Source: Candidatus Kapaibacterium sp. (lineage in GTDB: Bacteria > Bacteroidota > Ignavibacteria > Kapaibacteriales > UBA2268). Taken from it: DNA of 64,000 bases. Position numbers and translations under genes: made by a program. The DNA is taken from assembly GCA_023957315.1 (NCBI GenBank), contig JAMLHE010000004.1, positions 186,001-250,000 on the forward strand. The letters are read 5' to 3'. The notes under the pieces are model-generated. The model saw only the letters and a list, made by a program, of their open reading frames with translations, was not told the DNA's origin and ran no database searches. Position 1 is the stretch's first letter; the number at the start of each line of letters is the position of its first letter. Shown here piece after piece: positions 43,618-51,455 of this stretch.

Positions 43618-43676
43618 GATGCAAAAAACATACGAAAAATTGATTTTTAACCTAAAAATTGAGCGAAAAAACGAAT

Positions 43677-44108
43677 ATGCCTTATTGCGATGTTGCCGAT
43701 ATTGTAGAAAATTTGTCAGAAACTAAGACAAAAATGCTATCAAATGATGCCGATGCTTCAAGAGTTGATGAAACAGTTGTTTTGAAGTGTATTGAAAAGT
43801 CCGCATCACTCATTGACGGCTATTTGAGAGGTCGCTACGAAGTGCCGGTAGAAGAAAATCAAGATGAACGCATACTAAAAGACCTAAACATCGAACTTGC
43901 TGTTATTGATTTGCATGAAAGGCGTGGAAAGTTAGCACCGGAATTGATTAAAGAGCGAAAAACAAAAGCTCTGGAAAGATTACACCTTATTCAAAGAGGC
44001 GTAATATTGATTTCGGTAGTTGAAAAACCTGTCAATCATAGAGTTTCAATGGCGGTTTCTGTGCCTAAACAAAAGTTTACAAGTGACTTTTATAGTGAGA
44101 TGCCGTAA
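43677..44108 (+). CDS. Head-tail connector (Mu gp36-like, DUF1320)
   Basis: 143 residues from MPYCDVADIVENLSE; a TTG 18 bases upstream is less likely. DUF1320 features: an early CDVADI helix, ECIEKSASLIDGYLRGRYEVPV-like core (here VVLKCIEKSASLIDGYLRGRY) and LNIELAVIDLHERRG. It acts as an adaptor under the portal. It shares one base with the next gene (TAATG). Confidence 0.82.
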   Translation: MPYCDVADIVENLSETKTKMLSNDADASRVDETVVLKCIEKSASLIDGYLRGRYEVPVEENQDERILKDLNIELAVIDLHERRGKLAPELIKERKTKALERLHLIQRGVILISVVEKPVNHRVSMAVSVPKQKFTSDFYSEMP

Positions 44109-44545
44109 TGGAATTGGAAATCGTAGATGCAGTTGTTGAATATCTCAAGACTAAGATTAGTCCTGATGATGCTTGTACCCAAGAAATGCCTGAGATGTAT
44201 AACGAAAATGAATCGGAAGAGAATTATTTAACACACCCCCATGCTGATATATTTATTTATGATAACGGCAGTCGGGGTGGACGTAGAGACATCAGTTCGC
44301 ATAGCAACACAATTGCCATTGGATTCACGATTTACAGCATTTCCGAAAGACATCCGCGATATGGTGCAAAGGTTTTAGCTCAAAAAATCAGGAAAGAACT
44401 AACTGTCTTTTATCCGGAATTAGAATCAGGGATTATTGAATCTGTAGAATGGGTTTCAACGGACCCACTCCCATCAATCAAAGATGGAACAATTCTCTTG
44501 GGAATGATAATTAACTACAATGGAATATACTTCGACGGACAATAA
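44108..44545 (+). CDS. Tail terminator/completion-like protein (Mu gp37-like)
   Basis: 145 residues. The alternating alpha/beta layout (EIVDAVVEYLKTKI at the start, then HPHADIFIYD, NTIAIGFTIYSISE, AKVLAQKIRKELTVFYP, ILLGMIINYNGIYFDGQ) is like the DUF1834/gp37 proteins that follow gp36 in Mu-like phages. It overlaps the gp36-like gene by one base. Confidence 0.6.
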   Translation: MELEIVDAVVEYLKTKISPDDACTQEMPEMYNENESEENYLTHPHADIFIYDNGSRGGRRDISSHSNTIAIGFTIYSISERHPRYGAKVLAQKIRKELTVFYPELESGIIESVEWVSTDPLPSIKDGTILLGMIINYNGIYFDGQ

Positions 44546-44547
44546 CT

Positions 44548-44943
44548 ATGACATTAGAATATATAATTTACGCAGTAATAGGTATACTACTAACAACAGG
44601 ATTTTCTATCGTAGGGACAAGGATTGCACAAGCATGGGGAGAATCTGGGGGAAAAACCGAAAAACTAATCAAAGAACATGAAGAACGGAGCAAGGACGAT
44701 AACCACCGGATTGAAAAGGAGTTTCTCAACTTGGAAAAGGCAATAAAAAACTTAGAAACATTGATTCAAGAAGTGCGGCTTTTCGTAGCCCAACAATCAG
44801 ATAAAAATAACTTTGTAGTAGAGCAATTCAAATTGTTATGGGATAAACATAACGATACTAAAAAAGAAATTGACGATGTAAAAAATAGAGTTTCAGAGTT
44901 AGAACATAAGGATAAATATGGAAAATCCAGTAAACAAAACTGA
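44548..44943 (+). CDS. Membrane-anchored coiled-coil protein
   Basis: 131 residues. One N-terminal transmembrane helix (YIIYAVIGILLTTGFSIVG) is followed by a long charged coiled coil. The architecture recalls phage spanin-like or holin-associated proteins, which fits the lysis region that follows. Family not identified. It overlaps the next gene by 26 bp. Confidence 0.65.
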   Translation: MTLEYIIYAVIGILLTTGFSIVGTRIAQAWGESGGKTEKLIKEHEERSKDDNHRIEKEFLNLEKAIKNLETLIQEVRLFVAQQSDKNNFVVEQFKLLWDKHNDTKKEIDDVKNRVSELEHKDKYGKSSKQN

Positions 44944-45163
44944 TAACATAGGTAAGTTGCTAACAAAAATCAATTCCTTGTTATCATATGCTGATTTGCA
45001 AGAACTTGAGGTTGCCGGCAAAGTTGACCTATTGGTATTAAGCAAAGAAATACGCTTGTTGACCATAGCGGCTAAAGAAGAAGCTAAAAACATCACAGAT
45101 GACCAAGCTGACGAACTTAGTTTGCGGTTTGGCGATGCGTTCTTTAAAATACTGAGAGGCTAA
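44918..45163 (+). CDS. Small helical hypothetical protein
   Basis: 81 residues, all helical by appearance (KLLTKINSLLSYADLQELEVAG, then KEIRLLTIAAKEEAKNITDDQADEL). It overlaps the previous gene and is followed one base later by the frameshifted membrane gene. No family recognised. Confidence 0.6.
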   Translation: MENPVNKTDNIGKLLTKINSLLSYADLQELEVAGKVDLLVLSKEIRLLTIAAKEEAKNITDDQADELSLRFGDAFFKILRG

Positions 45164-45164
45164 C

Positions 45165-45594
45165 ATGACTACGATTGATGAAAGACTAACAGGTCTTGAA
45201 GAAAATATTGCCGAAATATTGGAGCATATTAGACCCAAAGTTAGAGCGAAGCAGACCCAAACCAAACATGGATGAAATAGTTGCTATTTCAAACGAGATG
45301 GATTTGTTAATTGACGAGGTTAAATCGGTTCGCAAAGATGTTCAAATTGCAATCGAGCAACCGTTTGAGGCATCAGAAGAACTTACCGAAGCTGATAAAA
45401 GTTCAACACACGAAGAAACATCTTTGTTATAGGTGGATTAGCCGTAACGGGAGCATTGTCTTTAACTTTTTGGCTCTACTTTCTGCCACTATTCGCGGTC
45501 GCAATTGGGTGTTCTTCTCATTTGGGATGTTGGCTCTGGTTTTAGCTTACGATGAATTTGCTTGTATTACCCGGAAACACAATTAAAAGGATAG
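45165..45594 (+). pseudogene. Membrane protein (holin-like position), frameshifted
   Basis: Starts MTTIDERLTGLEENIAEIL (ATG 45165) but that frame stops at 45275. MDEIVAISNEMDLLIDEVK continues in another frame (45268-45432). A membrane segment RRNIFVIGGLAVTGALSLTF then lies in a third frame and VFFSFGMLALVLAYDEF in yet another, ending YYPETQLKG-stop (TAG 45592-45594). Read together these give a coiled N-terminus plus two membrane helices, as in some holins. At least four indels are needed. Either the gene is decaying or this stretch contains sequence errors. Confidence 0.6.
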
Positions 45595-45600
45595 CACAAA

Positions 45601-46559
45601 ATGCGATTGCTTCCGCTATATTTATTCTTGCTCTTGTTGTCATTATTAGCACTGGCATTCAGGTCGGAAATTCCCTTATCTCTGACAGAAGTCAGAGCGA
45701 GAAAGTATCGCCAACCAACTGCTACTGAAAGACAAGCAGAAACAAGAACAGAGCCAAGCATCGGAGACAGCAGGTGAAATACCACTTCATGTTCAGCTTA
45801 TGCTTGAATGCCTTCATGTTGTTGAACAACCGAAAGGCTCAAATCTGGTGACAGTATTGATGTTTGGCGTAAGTATTTCGGCTTCTTATATCCTGTGCCA
45901 TGGTGTGGAATTTTTGGGGGATAAAATCAAAAGAGGGCCAAAGCATATCAATCATTATGTCCGCACGTGCAAGAGATTATGCAGTAATTGGGCGTATATG
46001 CTTTAAGCGACGTAATTTATGGCAATTATATCCCTAAGCCCGGAGATTGGAGAGTAAAAGAAAGCGAAGAAGACCGGGCGGAGCACACGTTGACACATTT
46101 GTTTCATGGGACACTTTAGCACAAGAAGGCATTATTATCGGGGGGAACGTGAATGATGCAGTAAAAATGAGGGAAATCACGCTTAGAGGCATGGTTGCCG
46201 ATGGCACAACGCATATAACTGATGTTACAAGTTATTATGAATTTTTAGAAGCGGAGACTAAAGATGAGATTCTTGAAACTATGGAAGGCATTGCAACATT
46301 CTATTCCGATTATTTCGACGGTCGTAGGACTGCTAATGGAGAAATATATAGGGCAGAAGATTTCACAGCAGCAAGCAAAGAACTCGAATTCGGAACACGA
46401 GTTAGAGTCACAAACCTCAGAAACGGAAAAAGTGTCGAAGTCAGAATCAACGACCGTGGACCCTTCGCAAACAATGCAATAATTGACCTTAGCAAAGCGG
46501 CAGCCGATTCAATCCAAATACGAAAAGGAAAGGTACTTGTAGAAGTGCTTAATTATTAA
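45601..46559 (+). pseudogene. Endolysin: cysteine-peptidase-like domain plus RlpA-like barrel, frameshifted
   Basis: AAAGGA lies before the ATG at 45601 (MRLLPLYLFLLLLSLLALAF, an export or anchor signal). Pieces of one protein then follow in changing frames: ESIANQLLLKDKQKQ, IPLHVQLMLECLHVVEQPKG, SGDSIDVWRKYFGF, YPVPWCGIF (a likely catalytic Cys), SARARDYAV, YIPKPGDW, and from about 46065 one open frame with GGAHVDTFVSWD and IIIGGNVNDAV. The C-terminus is a double-psi barrel of the RlpA type (GIATFYSDYFDGRRTANGEIY, VRVTNLRNGK, VRINDRGPFA, IIDLSKAAA). At least five indels fall between about 45690 and 46065. The intact form would cleave peptidoglycan at lysis. Confidence 0.7.
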
Positions 46560-46577
46560 AATATATTGGAGTATGTC

Positions 46578-47156
46578 ATGGAATTTATAACAGATTTCTT
46601 TAATAATAACATTGTATTGTTTGGCTTCGTGGCTCTCATTGTCATCACATTTGTTGGTATTATGGTGTTGCAATGGTTTAAAAAGAAAACAGGCGTCAAT
46701 ACCGATGCTTTAGTGGATGGATTGAAAGATTTGAACGAAACTGCTCAAGTGGAAACTGCTAAAGAACTGAAAAAGACGGTTGAAAGGATATTGACGAAAA
46801 GAGAAGCTATCTTATCTGTAAAAGAAGGCAATCTTGTTGAAATCAAAAAAGATACGAACGGCAATGATTTGTTCATTGAACATACATTTCCTCATGTAGC
46901 TGAAAAAACGCTCGACGGCAGTCAAGAACATGAAACTTACGAAAGTTCAAGAGAAGACGGTTCAAAAGTGACTGTCTCAATTGACGGACCAAATGGCGAA
47001 ACGCAGACTTTCGAGACCGGACCCGATGAAAGTGTGACAATTATTGGCAAAACCAAGAACAAATACGCCGTCCGAGACAGTAATGGAAAGTTTGTCAAAG
47101 CTGACGAAACTACTGAAAAGCGTAAAGTAGGACGTCCGAGAAAGGTGAAGCAATGA
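46578..47156 (+). CDS. Membrane-anchored hypothetical protein
   Basis: 192 residues from MEFITDFFNNNIVLFG; GGAG seven bases upstream supports this start over a TTG at 46566. One transmembrane helix (IVLFGFVALIVITFVGIMVLQWF) is followed by a charged coiled coil and a basic C-terminal tail (RKVGRPRKVKQ, AT-hook-like). Function unknown; it follows the lysis genes and overlaps the next gene by 4 bp. Confidence 0.65.
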   Translation: MEFITDFFNNNIVLFGFVALIVITFVGIMVLQWFKKKTGVNTDALVDGLKDLNETAQVETAKELKKTVERILTKREAILSVKEGNLVEIKKDTNGNDLFIEHTFPHVAEKTLDGSQEHETYESSREDGSKVTVSIDGPNGETQTFETGPDESVTIIGKTKNKYAVRDSNGKFVKADETTEKRKVGRPRKVKQ

Positions 47157-47425
47157 AAGAACGATTTGTAATATCAAACATACCGACAAAGCTTCCTGTA
47201 CCAAGTACAATTCTTTACACTTTTTTATTGCATTATTACCAAGTGAGCGGAATATGGTGGGGAGTATTTGTTACGCTGATTTCAATTCTTTGGATAGTTA
47301 TTGCTGTTGCTAAATGGAACGAAGTAAGCATTGACTTAAATACCGACGAATCAGACAATAAGCGAAATCTTGCAAAAAGCAAATTTATCAAAAAATTGTT
47401 GGCACTTACTAAGGCAAAGCAATGA
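47153..47425 (+). CDS. Small two-helix membrane protein, possible holin
   Basis: 90 residues with two hydrophobic segments (VPSTILYTFLLHYYQ, and GIWWGVFVTLISILWIVIAVA) and a basic C-terminus. Size and layout suit a class II holin, though the disrupted gene at 45165 competes for that role. 4-bp overlaps on both sides. Confidence 0.6.
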   Translation: MKERFVISNIPTKLPVPSTILYTFLLHYYQVSGIWWGVFVTLISILWIVIAVAKWNEVSIDLNTDESDNKRNLAKSKFIKKLLALTKAKQ

Positions 47426-47613
47426 GTAACCGTAAACCGATGCAAACTTGCGTGACTGCTGAAGTTAAAGACAAAGTAGATGAAGCCGCTCGAAAGTTCC
47501 AATGCAGTAGAAATGACATTGTGGAAGCCGTGCTTTTGTTCTTCGATACTGACACATATGAACGATGCTTAAAATTTCAAAAATTAGACGAATTTTTAAA
47601 GGGAAACCAATGA
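47422..47613 (+). CDS. Small ribbon-helix-helix-like protein
   Basis: 63 residues. MQTCVTAEVKDKVDEAARKF followed by CSRNDIVEAVLLFF has the strand-helix-helix pattern of Arc/CopG regulators. Coupled by overlaps to both neighbours (ATGA type). Confidence 0.6.
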   Translation: MSNRKPMQTCVTAEVKDKVDEAARKFQCSRNDIVEAVLLFFDTDTYERCLKFQKLDEFLKGNQ

Positions 47614-47939
47614 AATTAATCATATCAATATTGCTATTGTCAGCCATGCTAATAAGTGGCTGTAGCTTGTTTCAATCCTCAGCAGAATACTTAATTGATA
47701 ACATTGAAATTACATGGAAGCCGGACAAAGCAAAAGAAACAACTCCGGTGGATTCCATTGTTGTGAAGTTTGACCCTGTATATTGGGTGGAAGCACCGTG
47801 TGAGGACGGCACAGAAGAAGAAACCGAACTTGAATTTACAAAGAGTGGTTACGGTGTATGGATGCTCGATAATCCTTATGCTAAGAGGTATGAAGTGATT
47901 CGCAAAGATACAGTAATATACTTTTATAAGGCTAAGTAA
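47610..47939 (+). CDS. Small phage lipoprotein
   Basis: 109 residues from MKLIISILLLSAMLISGCSLF; lipobox LISGC (C18). The start overlaps the preceding stop as ATGA. The position just after the holin-like gene is compatible with an outer-membrane spanin subunit, but the 90-residue mature domain (YLIDNIEITWKPD ... YFYKAK) is unusual for that. Function unknown. Confidence 0.65.
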   Translation: MKLIISILLLSAMLISGCSLFQSSAEYLIDNIEITWKPDKAKETTPVDSIVVKFDPVYWVEAPCEDGTEEETELEFTKSGYGVWMLDNPYAKRYEVIRKDTVIYFYKAK

Positions 47940-47940
47940 G

Positions 47941-48276
47941 ATGTTAACTGAAATGGTCAGGGGTGCGACTGAAAAGATTCTTTTTGATTACAGTTTGAAT
48001 GGTGTTCCACAGTCATTGACGGGAACAACAATTGAGCACACTTGGAAAAAGTCACCAAAGGACACCGAGCCTGCTCTAAGCATAGCTAAAACTGAGCATG
48101 AAAATGAATACGAATCTCTTATTGTGATAACTTCTGCTATGACAAAAAACTTGGAATTAACGACTTATTATTGGGAGTTTGTCATCATAAAATCTGACGG
48201 CACAAGGATTTCACGTAAAAAAGGACTGCAGGGACATCTTGAATTAACTTTTAATTTAGCCCCTATACCGGAATAG
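47941..48276 (+). CDS. Hypothetical structural protein
   Basis: 111 residues, beta-rich (KILFDYSLNGVPQSLTGTTIEHTWKK, then YWEFVIIKSDGTRISRKKG). The layout resembles small baseplate upper-protein-type domains (BppU N-terminus), seen before fibres in many phages. It is directly followed by fibre-type genes. Confidence 0.55.
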   Translation: MLTEMVRGATEKILFDYSLNGVPQSLTGTTIEHTWKKSPKDTEPALSIAKTEHENEYESLIVITSAMTKNLELTTYYWEFVIIKSDGTRISRKKGLQGHLELTFNLAPIPE

Positions 48277-48278
48277 AG

Positions 48279-48779
48279 ATGGAACACACTGTATCAGTCA
48301 ATATAACAACCGAAGTTCACGAAGTTGAATTGAAAGAAACAAAAATCGCTGTTTCGGAAACTGACAGTTCAACTGCAAATAACGATGTTGGTCACAATCA
48401 TGACGAACGCTACTATACTAAAGCTGTTATTGATGACAAGTTAGATTTGATTCATACAGCAGGCGAAGTAATCAATGGACATAGGTTAGTCTTTTTGAAA
48501 AATGGACTTGCATATAAAGCATCAAATGACAATCCTGAATGCTTCAATCGAATTGTAGGGATGTCGGTAAATGCAGCTTCACTTGGGGACGCGGTGACAG
48601 TAAGAACCGGAAAGATAGTAAATCCGGGATGGGGATTAACAGCGAACGCAATTTATTATCTTGGGCTTGATGGCAATATTACATTGACTTCACCAAGTAC
48701 AGGAATATGGCAAATTGTAGGTTACGCATCAGATACAGAAACTTTAATTGTAAATATAGAAATAGGAATAATGAGGTAA
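48279..48779 (+). CDS. Tail fibre protein
   Basis: 166 residues. NHDERYYTKAVIDDKLD is the repeat unit typical of tail-fibre shafts. The C-terminal domain (GEVINGHRLVFLKNGLAYKAS ... IYYLGLDGNITLTSPS) is a small beta domain also present in the next gene. Probably trimeric host-contact protein or fibre tip. Confidence 0.72.
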   Translation: MEHTVSVNITTEVHEVELKETKIAVSETDSSTANNDVGHNHDERYYTKAVIDDKLDLIHTAGEVINGHRLVFLKNGLAYKASNDNPECFNRIVGMSVNAASLGDAVTVRTGKIVNPGWGLTANAIYYLGLDGNITLTSPSTGIWQIVGYASDTETLIVNIEIGIMR

Positions 48780-48782
48780 ATT

Positions 48783-49295
48783 ATGGCACAGAAATATTTA
48801 AAAGTAGGTACTACGAACCTTGAAGAAGTAGAAGGTTTAGTTGCAAGTGCAGGTGCAGGAGATGCAGGTAAGATTATAGCAGCGGATGCAACAGGGAAGT
48901 TAGATGCAACATTCTTGCCTGTTGGTGTTGGAGCAGATACAAAGTTAATTGCTGCGAGCGAGAATTTAGTAGCAGGTGATTATGTCAATATTCATGATTC
49001 TACAGGTGAAAAGGTTCGTAAGGCAGATGCTTCGACAATCACTAAGAAAGCGGATGGTTTTGTTCTTGAAAACGTTACAGCACCCGCAAATGCTACTGTT
49101 TACTTAGGTAACAAAACAAACAATGCCAAGTCAGGATTGACAGTTGGAGCGGTGTATTTCCTTGATGCTTCTACTCCGGGTGGAGTTACAACAACTGTTC
49201 CTACGACAGCAGGGCATATCAGACAGAGACTTGGGAAAGCTATTAGCACTACCGAGATAGCTACTGAAATCGGTGAACCAATAGTAAGAGCATAA
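48783..49295 (+). CDS. Tail fibre protein, paralogous to the previous
   Basis: 170 residues. After a Gly/Ala-rich N-terminal part (ASAGAGDAGKIIAADATGKL, fibre-like), the C-terminal domain (LVAGDYVNIHD...KVRKADAS, AVYFLDASTPGGVT, RLGKAISTTEI) has the same layout as the 48279 protein. The two look like duplicated fibre tips. Confidence 0.7.
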   Translation: MAQKYLKVGTTNLEEVEGLVASAGAGDAGKIIAADATGKLDATFLPVGVGADTKLIAASENLVAGDYVNIHDSTGEKVRKADASTITKKADGFVLENVTAPANATVYLGNKTNNAKSGLTVGAVYFLDASTPGGVTTTVPTTAGHIRQRLGKAISTTEIATEIGEPIVRA

Positions 49296-49296
49296 A

Positions 49297-49653
49297 GTGG
49301 CAAAAGCAGTTGGCATAAATGGTAATAATTTGGAAGAGTTTGAAATTGCGTCAAGTGCAGGATTAATAAAATATACTCAAGCCAATTTAACAATTGACTT
49401 CAATAATGGGTCTTGGATTGTAGCTACTATAGCAGCAAACGCAAGTTTTTCATTATCGAACGTACAAGAGAATTTTGCATATTTAATTACTGTGAAAAAT
49501 TCATCAGGCTCCGGTATTGTAATAACCTTGCCAAATACAGCAGATGAATTTCAGAGGGCTACCGAAAGAATTGCACCAACATCGAGTAAAGATTTTTCTC
49601 TGATTTATGACGGAACTATTAGAAGATGGTTGGTGAGTGACAATTATTCGTAA
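49297..49653 (+). CDS. Small fibre-associated protein
   Basis: 118 residues from a GTG start one base after the previous stop. The N-terminus (VGINGNNLEEFEIASSAGL) echoes the previous gene's start (VGTTNLEEVEGLVASAGAG). The C-terminal part, NVQENFAYLITVKNSSGSGIVITLPN, is common in phage fibre ends. A role in host binding is inferred. Confidence 0.62.
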   Translation: MAKAVGINGNNLEEFEIASSAGLIKYTQANLTIDFNNGSWIVATIAANASFSLSNVQENFAYLITVKNSSGSGIVITLPNTADEFQRATERIAPTSSKDFSLIYDGTIRRWLVSDNYS

Positions 49654-49671
49654 AAATATAATTTTTTAGAT

Positions 49672-50580
49672 ATGGATGCAAATATAAGAAAAAGGATTTT
49701 TGGCAAATCACTACGTATGATGGCATCAGCACATTTAACACGTCTTTGGAGTTATTTGGACGGGGTCTGGACTGAAGAACAACCAACAGGTAATGTGGAT
49801 AGAAGATGGTTTGGTTGTAGTATAGATGGTGACCAAATGGTTGCTGTCGTGAACAATGTCTATGGCAGAGTGTGGTGCAAATTGGATGGCACATGGGCTG
49901 AGCATCAACCGGCTGGGAATGTCAATAAATATTGGATGGGTGCATCAATTCATAAAGGTCGAATATTATTATCAGTAGAGCGGGCCGCCGATGGTAGGTT
50001 ATATAGTTATGATGGTAGCTCTTGGTCCGAAGAACAACCCGTCGGCGATGTAAGTAGAAATTGGAGACCGGTCGCTATAAATAATGGCCAAATGATAGCA
50101 GGGGTGAATGCGACGACAGGAAGATTATATAGTAAATTGAACGGGTCTTGGGTGGAAGAACAGCCTGCAGGAAATGTTGATAGAGTTTGGTGGTCGGCTG
50201 ATATAAATAATGGTCAAATGATAGCCACTTCAAGGTCCTTGACAAACGGTAGAGTCTATAGTAATTTATCAGGGACATGGGTTGATGAACAAGCGGCAGG
50301 CGATGTGAATAGTAATTGGGGGTGTTGTTCTATAAATAATGGTCAAATGATGGCAGGAAATACCACTCGATTATATAGTAAATTAAACGGGTCTTGGGTG
50401 GAAGAACAACCTGCAGGAAACGTGAATAAAGATTGGGCAGGATGTGCTATATATGATGATATACTTCTTGCAGGGGTTTGGAACGGTAGGCTATATTATA
50501 AATACGATGGCGTTTGGGAAGAAATGCAACCAAGTGGAGATACGAATAGATATTGGCCAAGTGTTTCAATTTCAAAATAA
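49672..50580 (+). CDS. Seven-repeat protein, probable beta-propeller receptor-binding protein
   Basis: 302 residues. About seven repeats of roughly 40 residues follow the pattern LYSKLNGSWVEEQPAGNV, then W....I.NGQM.A and G. Each repeat should form one blade; seven blades close a standard propeller. The N-terminal 25 residues are basic and may attach the fibre. The DNA copies of repeats 4 and 6 are nearly identical, so recombination can shuffle them. In a fibre operon this suggests sugar- or receptor-binding. Confidence 0.75.
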   Translation: MDANIRKRIFGKSLRMMASAHLTRLWSYLDGVWTEEQPTGNVDRRWFGCSIDGDQMVAVVNNVYGRVWCKLDGTWAEHQPAGNVNKYWMGASIHKGRILLSVERAADGRLYSYDGSSWSEEQPVGDVSRNWRPVAINNGQMIAGVNATTGRLYSKLNGSWVEEQPAGNVDRVWWSADINNGQMIATSRSLTNGRVYSNLSGTWVDEQAAGDVNSNWGCCSINNGQMMAGNTTRLYSKLNGSWVEEQPAGNVNKDWAGCAIYDDILLAGVWNGRLYYKYDGVWEEMQPSGDTNRYWPSVSISK

Positions 50581-50592
50581 AGAGGAAATAAA

Positions 50593-51021
50593 ATGGTTTG
50601 TTACATTATTGATAAGAAAATAATCACCTTTGAAGAAGAGTTGGATTCCATTCTTTACAATTATCAAAAATTGAGTGTAGAAGAAACTAATTTCTATCTT
50701 CAAAATCCGACAGCAACAATTGATGAAATTCTAAATCTGGGATTGGCAGTTCAAGTTATAGACTTGAATGAATACAAAGTTTCTTGTATTGCCAAAGTAA
50801 GCGAAATGAGTTTCGAGCTAAGGCGAAGAATTTATGATGATTACAAGCTAATGAACGTGCCATTAGGGCTTTATACTGAAGCTGAAAAAAATGAAATTGC
50901 TTCAGTATGTGACAGATTCCGAAATGAATTTTACCGACTGAAACAAGCAATTGAAAACGCACAAACAATAGATGAAATTAACACCATAGTTGATAGCCAC
51001 AAATACTTGGGAATCAGTTAA
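50593..51021 (+). CDS. Possible fibre assembly protein, paralogue 1
   Basis: 142 residues, mostly helical. The C-terminal part FELRRRIYDDYKLM, GLYTEAEKNEIASV, RFRNEFYRLKQAIENAQTIDEI is shared with the next gene. Its place after the fibre genes suits a tail-fibre assembly chaperone. RBS: AGAGGAAA. Confidence 0.6.
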   Translation: MVCYIIDKKIITFEEELDSILYNYQKLSVEETNFYLQNPTATIDEILNLGLAVQVIDLNEYKVSCIAKVSEMSFELRRRIYDDYKLMNVPLGLYTEAEKNEIASVCDRFRNEFYRLKQAIENAQTIDEINTIVDSHKYLGIS

Positions 51022-51023
51022 TC

Positions 51024-51455
51024 ATGACCTTAAAACTTGTCATAGAAAAATGGAATATATTGCATCCGGAGAGCGAAATACCTTCGGATATTCCGGCAAT
51101 AAACTACTTCGATTTTGAAGAAATCTGTCAAGACTTAGGTATAAAGCATTATCCAAGTTTTATGGAATGCAATACCATTTGGAACGAAATGCAGGATAGC
51201 ATTAAGATTACGGATAAAAAAACATTCGCAATAAAAAGAGCTTCGCAAATGAGTTTTGAATTATGCAAGATTCCAATACACCAACAAATCAATGCAGGTT
51301 TAGGACTTTACACCCCCGAACGTTGCTTGTATATCACTAAACGAATTGATAGGTATAGACAGGAATTTTACCGACTAAGAGAGCTTATTCAAAATGCTAG
51401 CACTATACAAGAAATTGATAACGTTTTGTTAAATCATCATTACGATAGAATATGA
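51024..51455 (+). CDS. Possible fibre assembly protein, paralogue 2
   Basis: 143 residues. The region FELCKIPIHQQI, GLGLYTPERCLYITKRI, RYRQEFYRLRELIQNASTIQEI aligns clearly with the preceding protein, so the pair is a tandem duplication. It overlaps the next gene by 4 bp (ATGA). Confidence 0.6.
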   Translation: MTLKLVIEKWNILHPESEIPSDIPAINYFDFEEICQDLGIKHYPSFMECNTIWNEMQDSIKITDKKTFAIKRASQMSFELCKIPIHQQINAGLGLYTPERCLYITKRIDRYRQEFYRLRELIQNASTIQEIDNVLLNHHYDRI

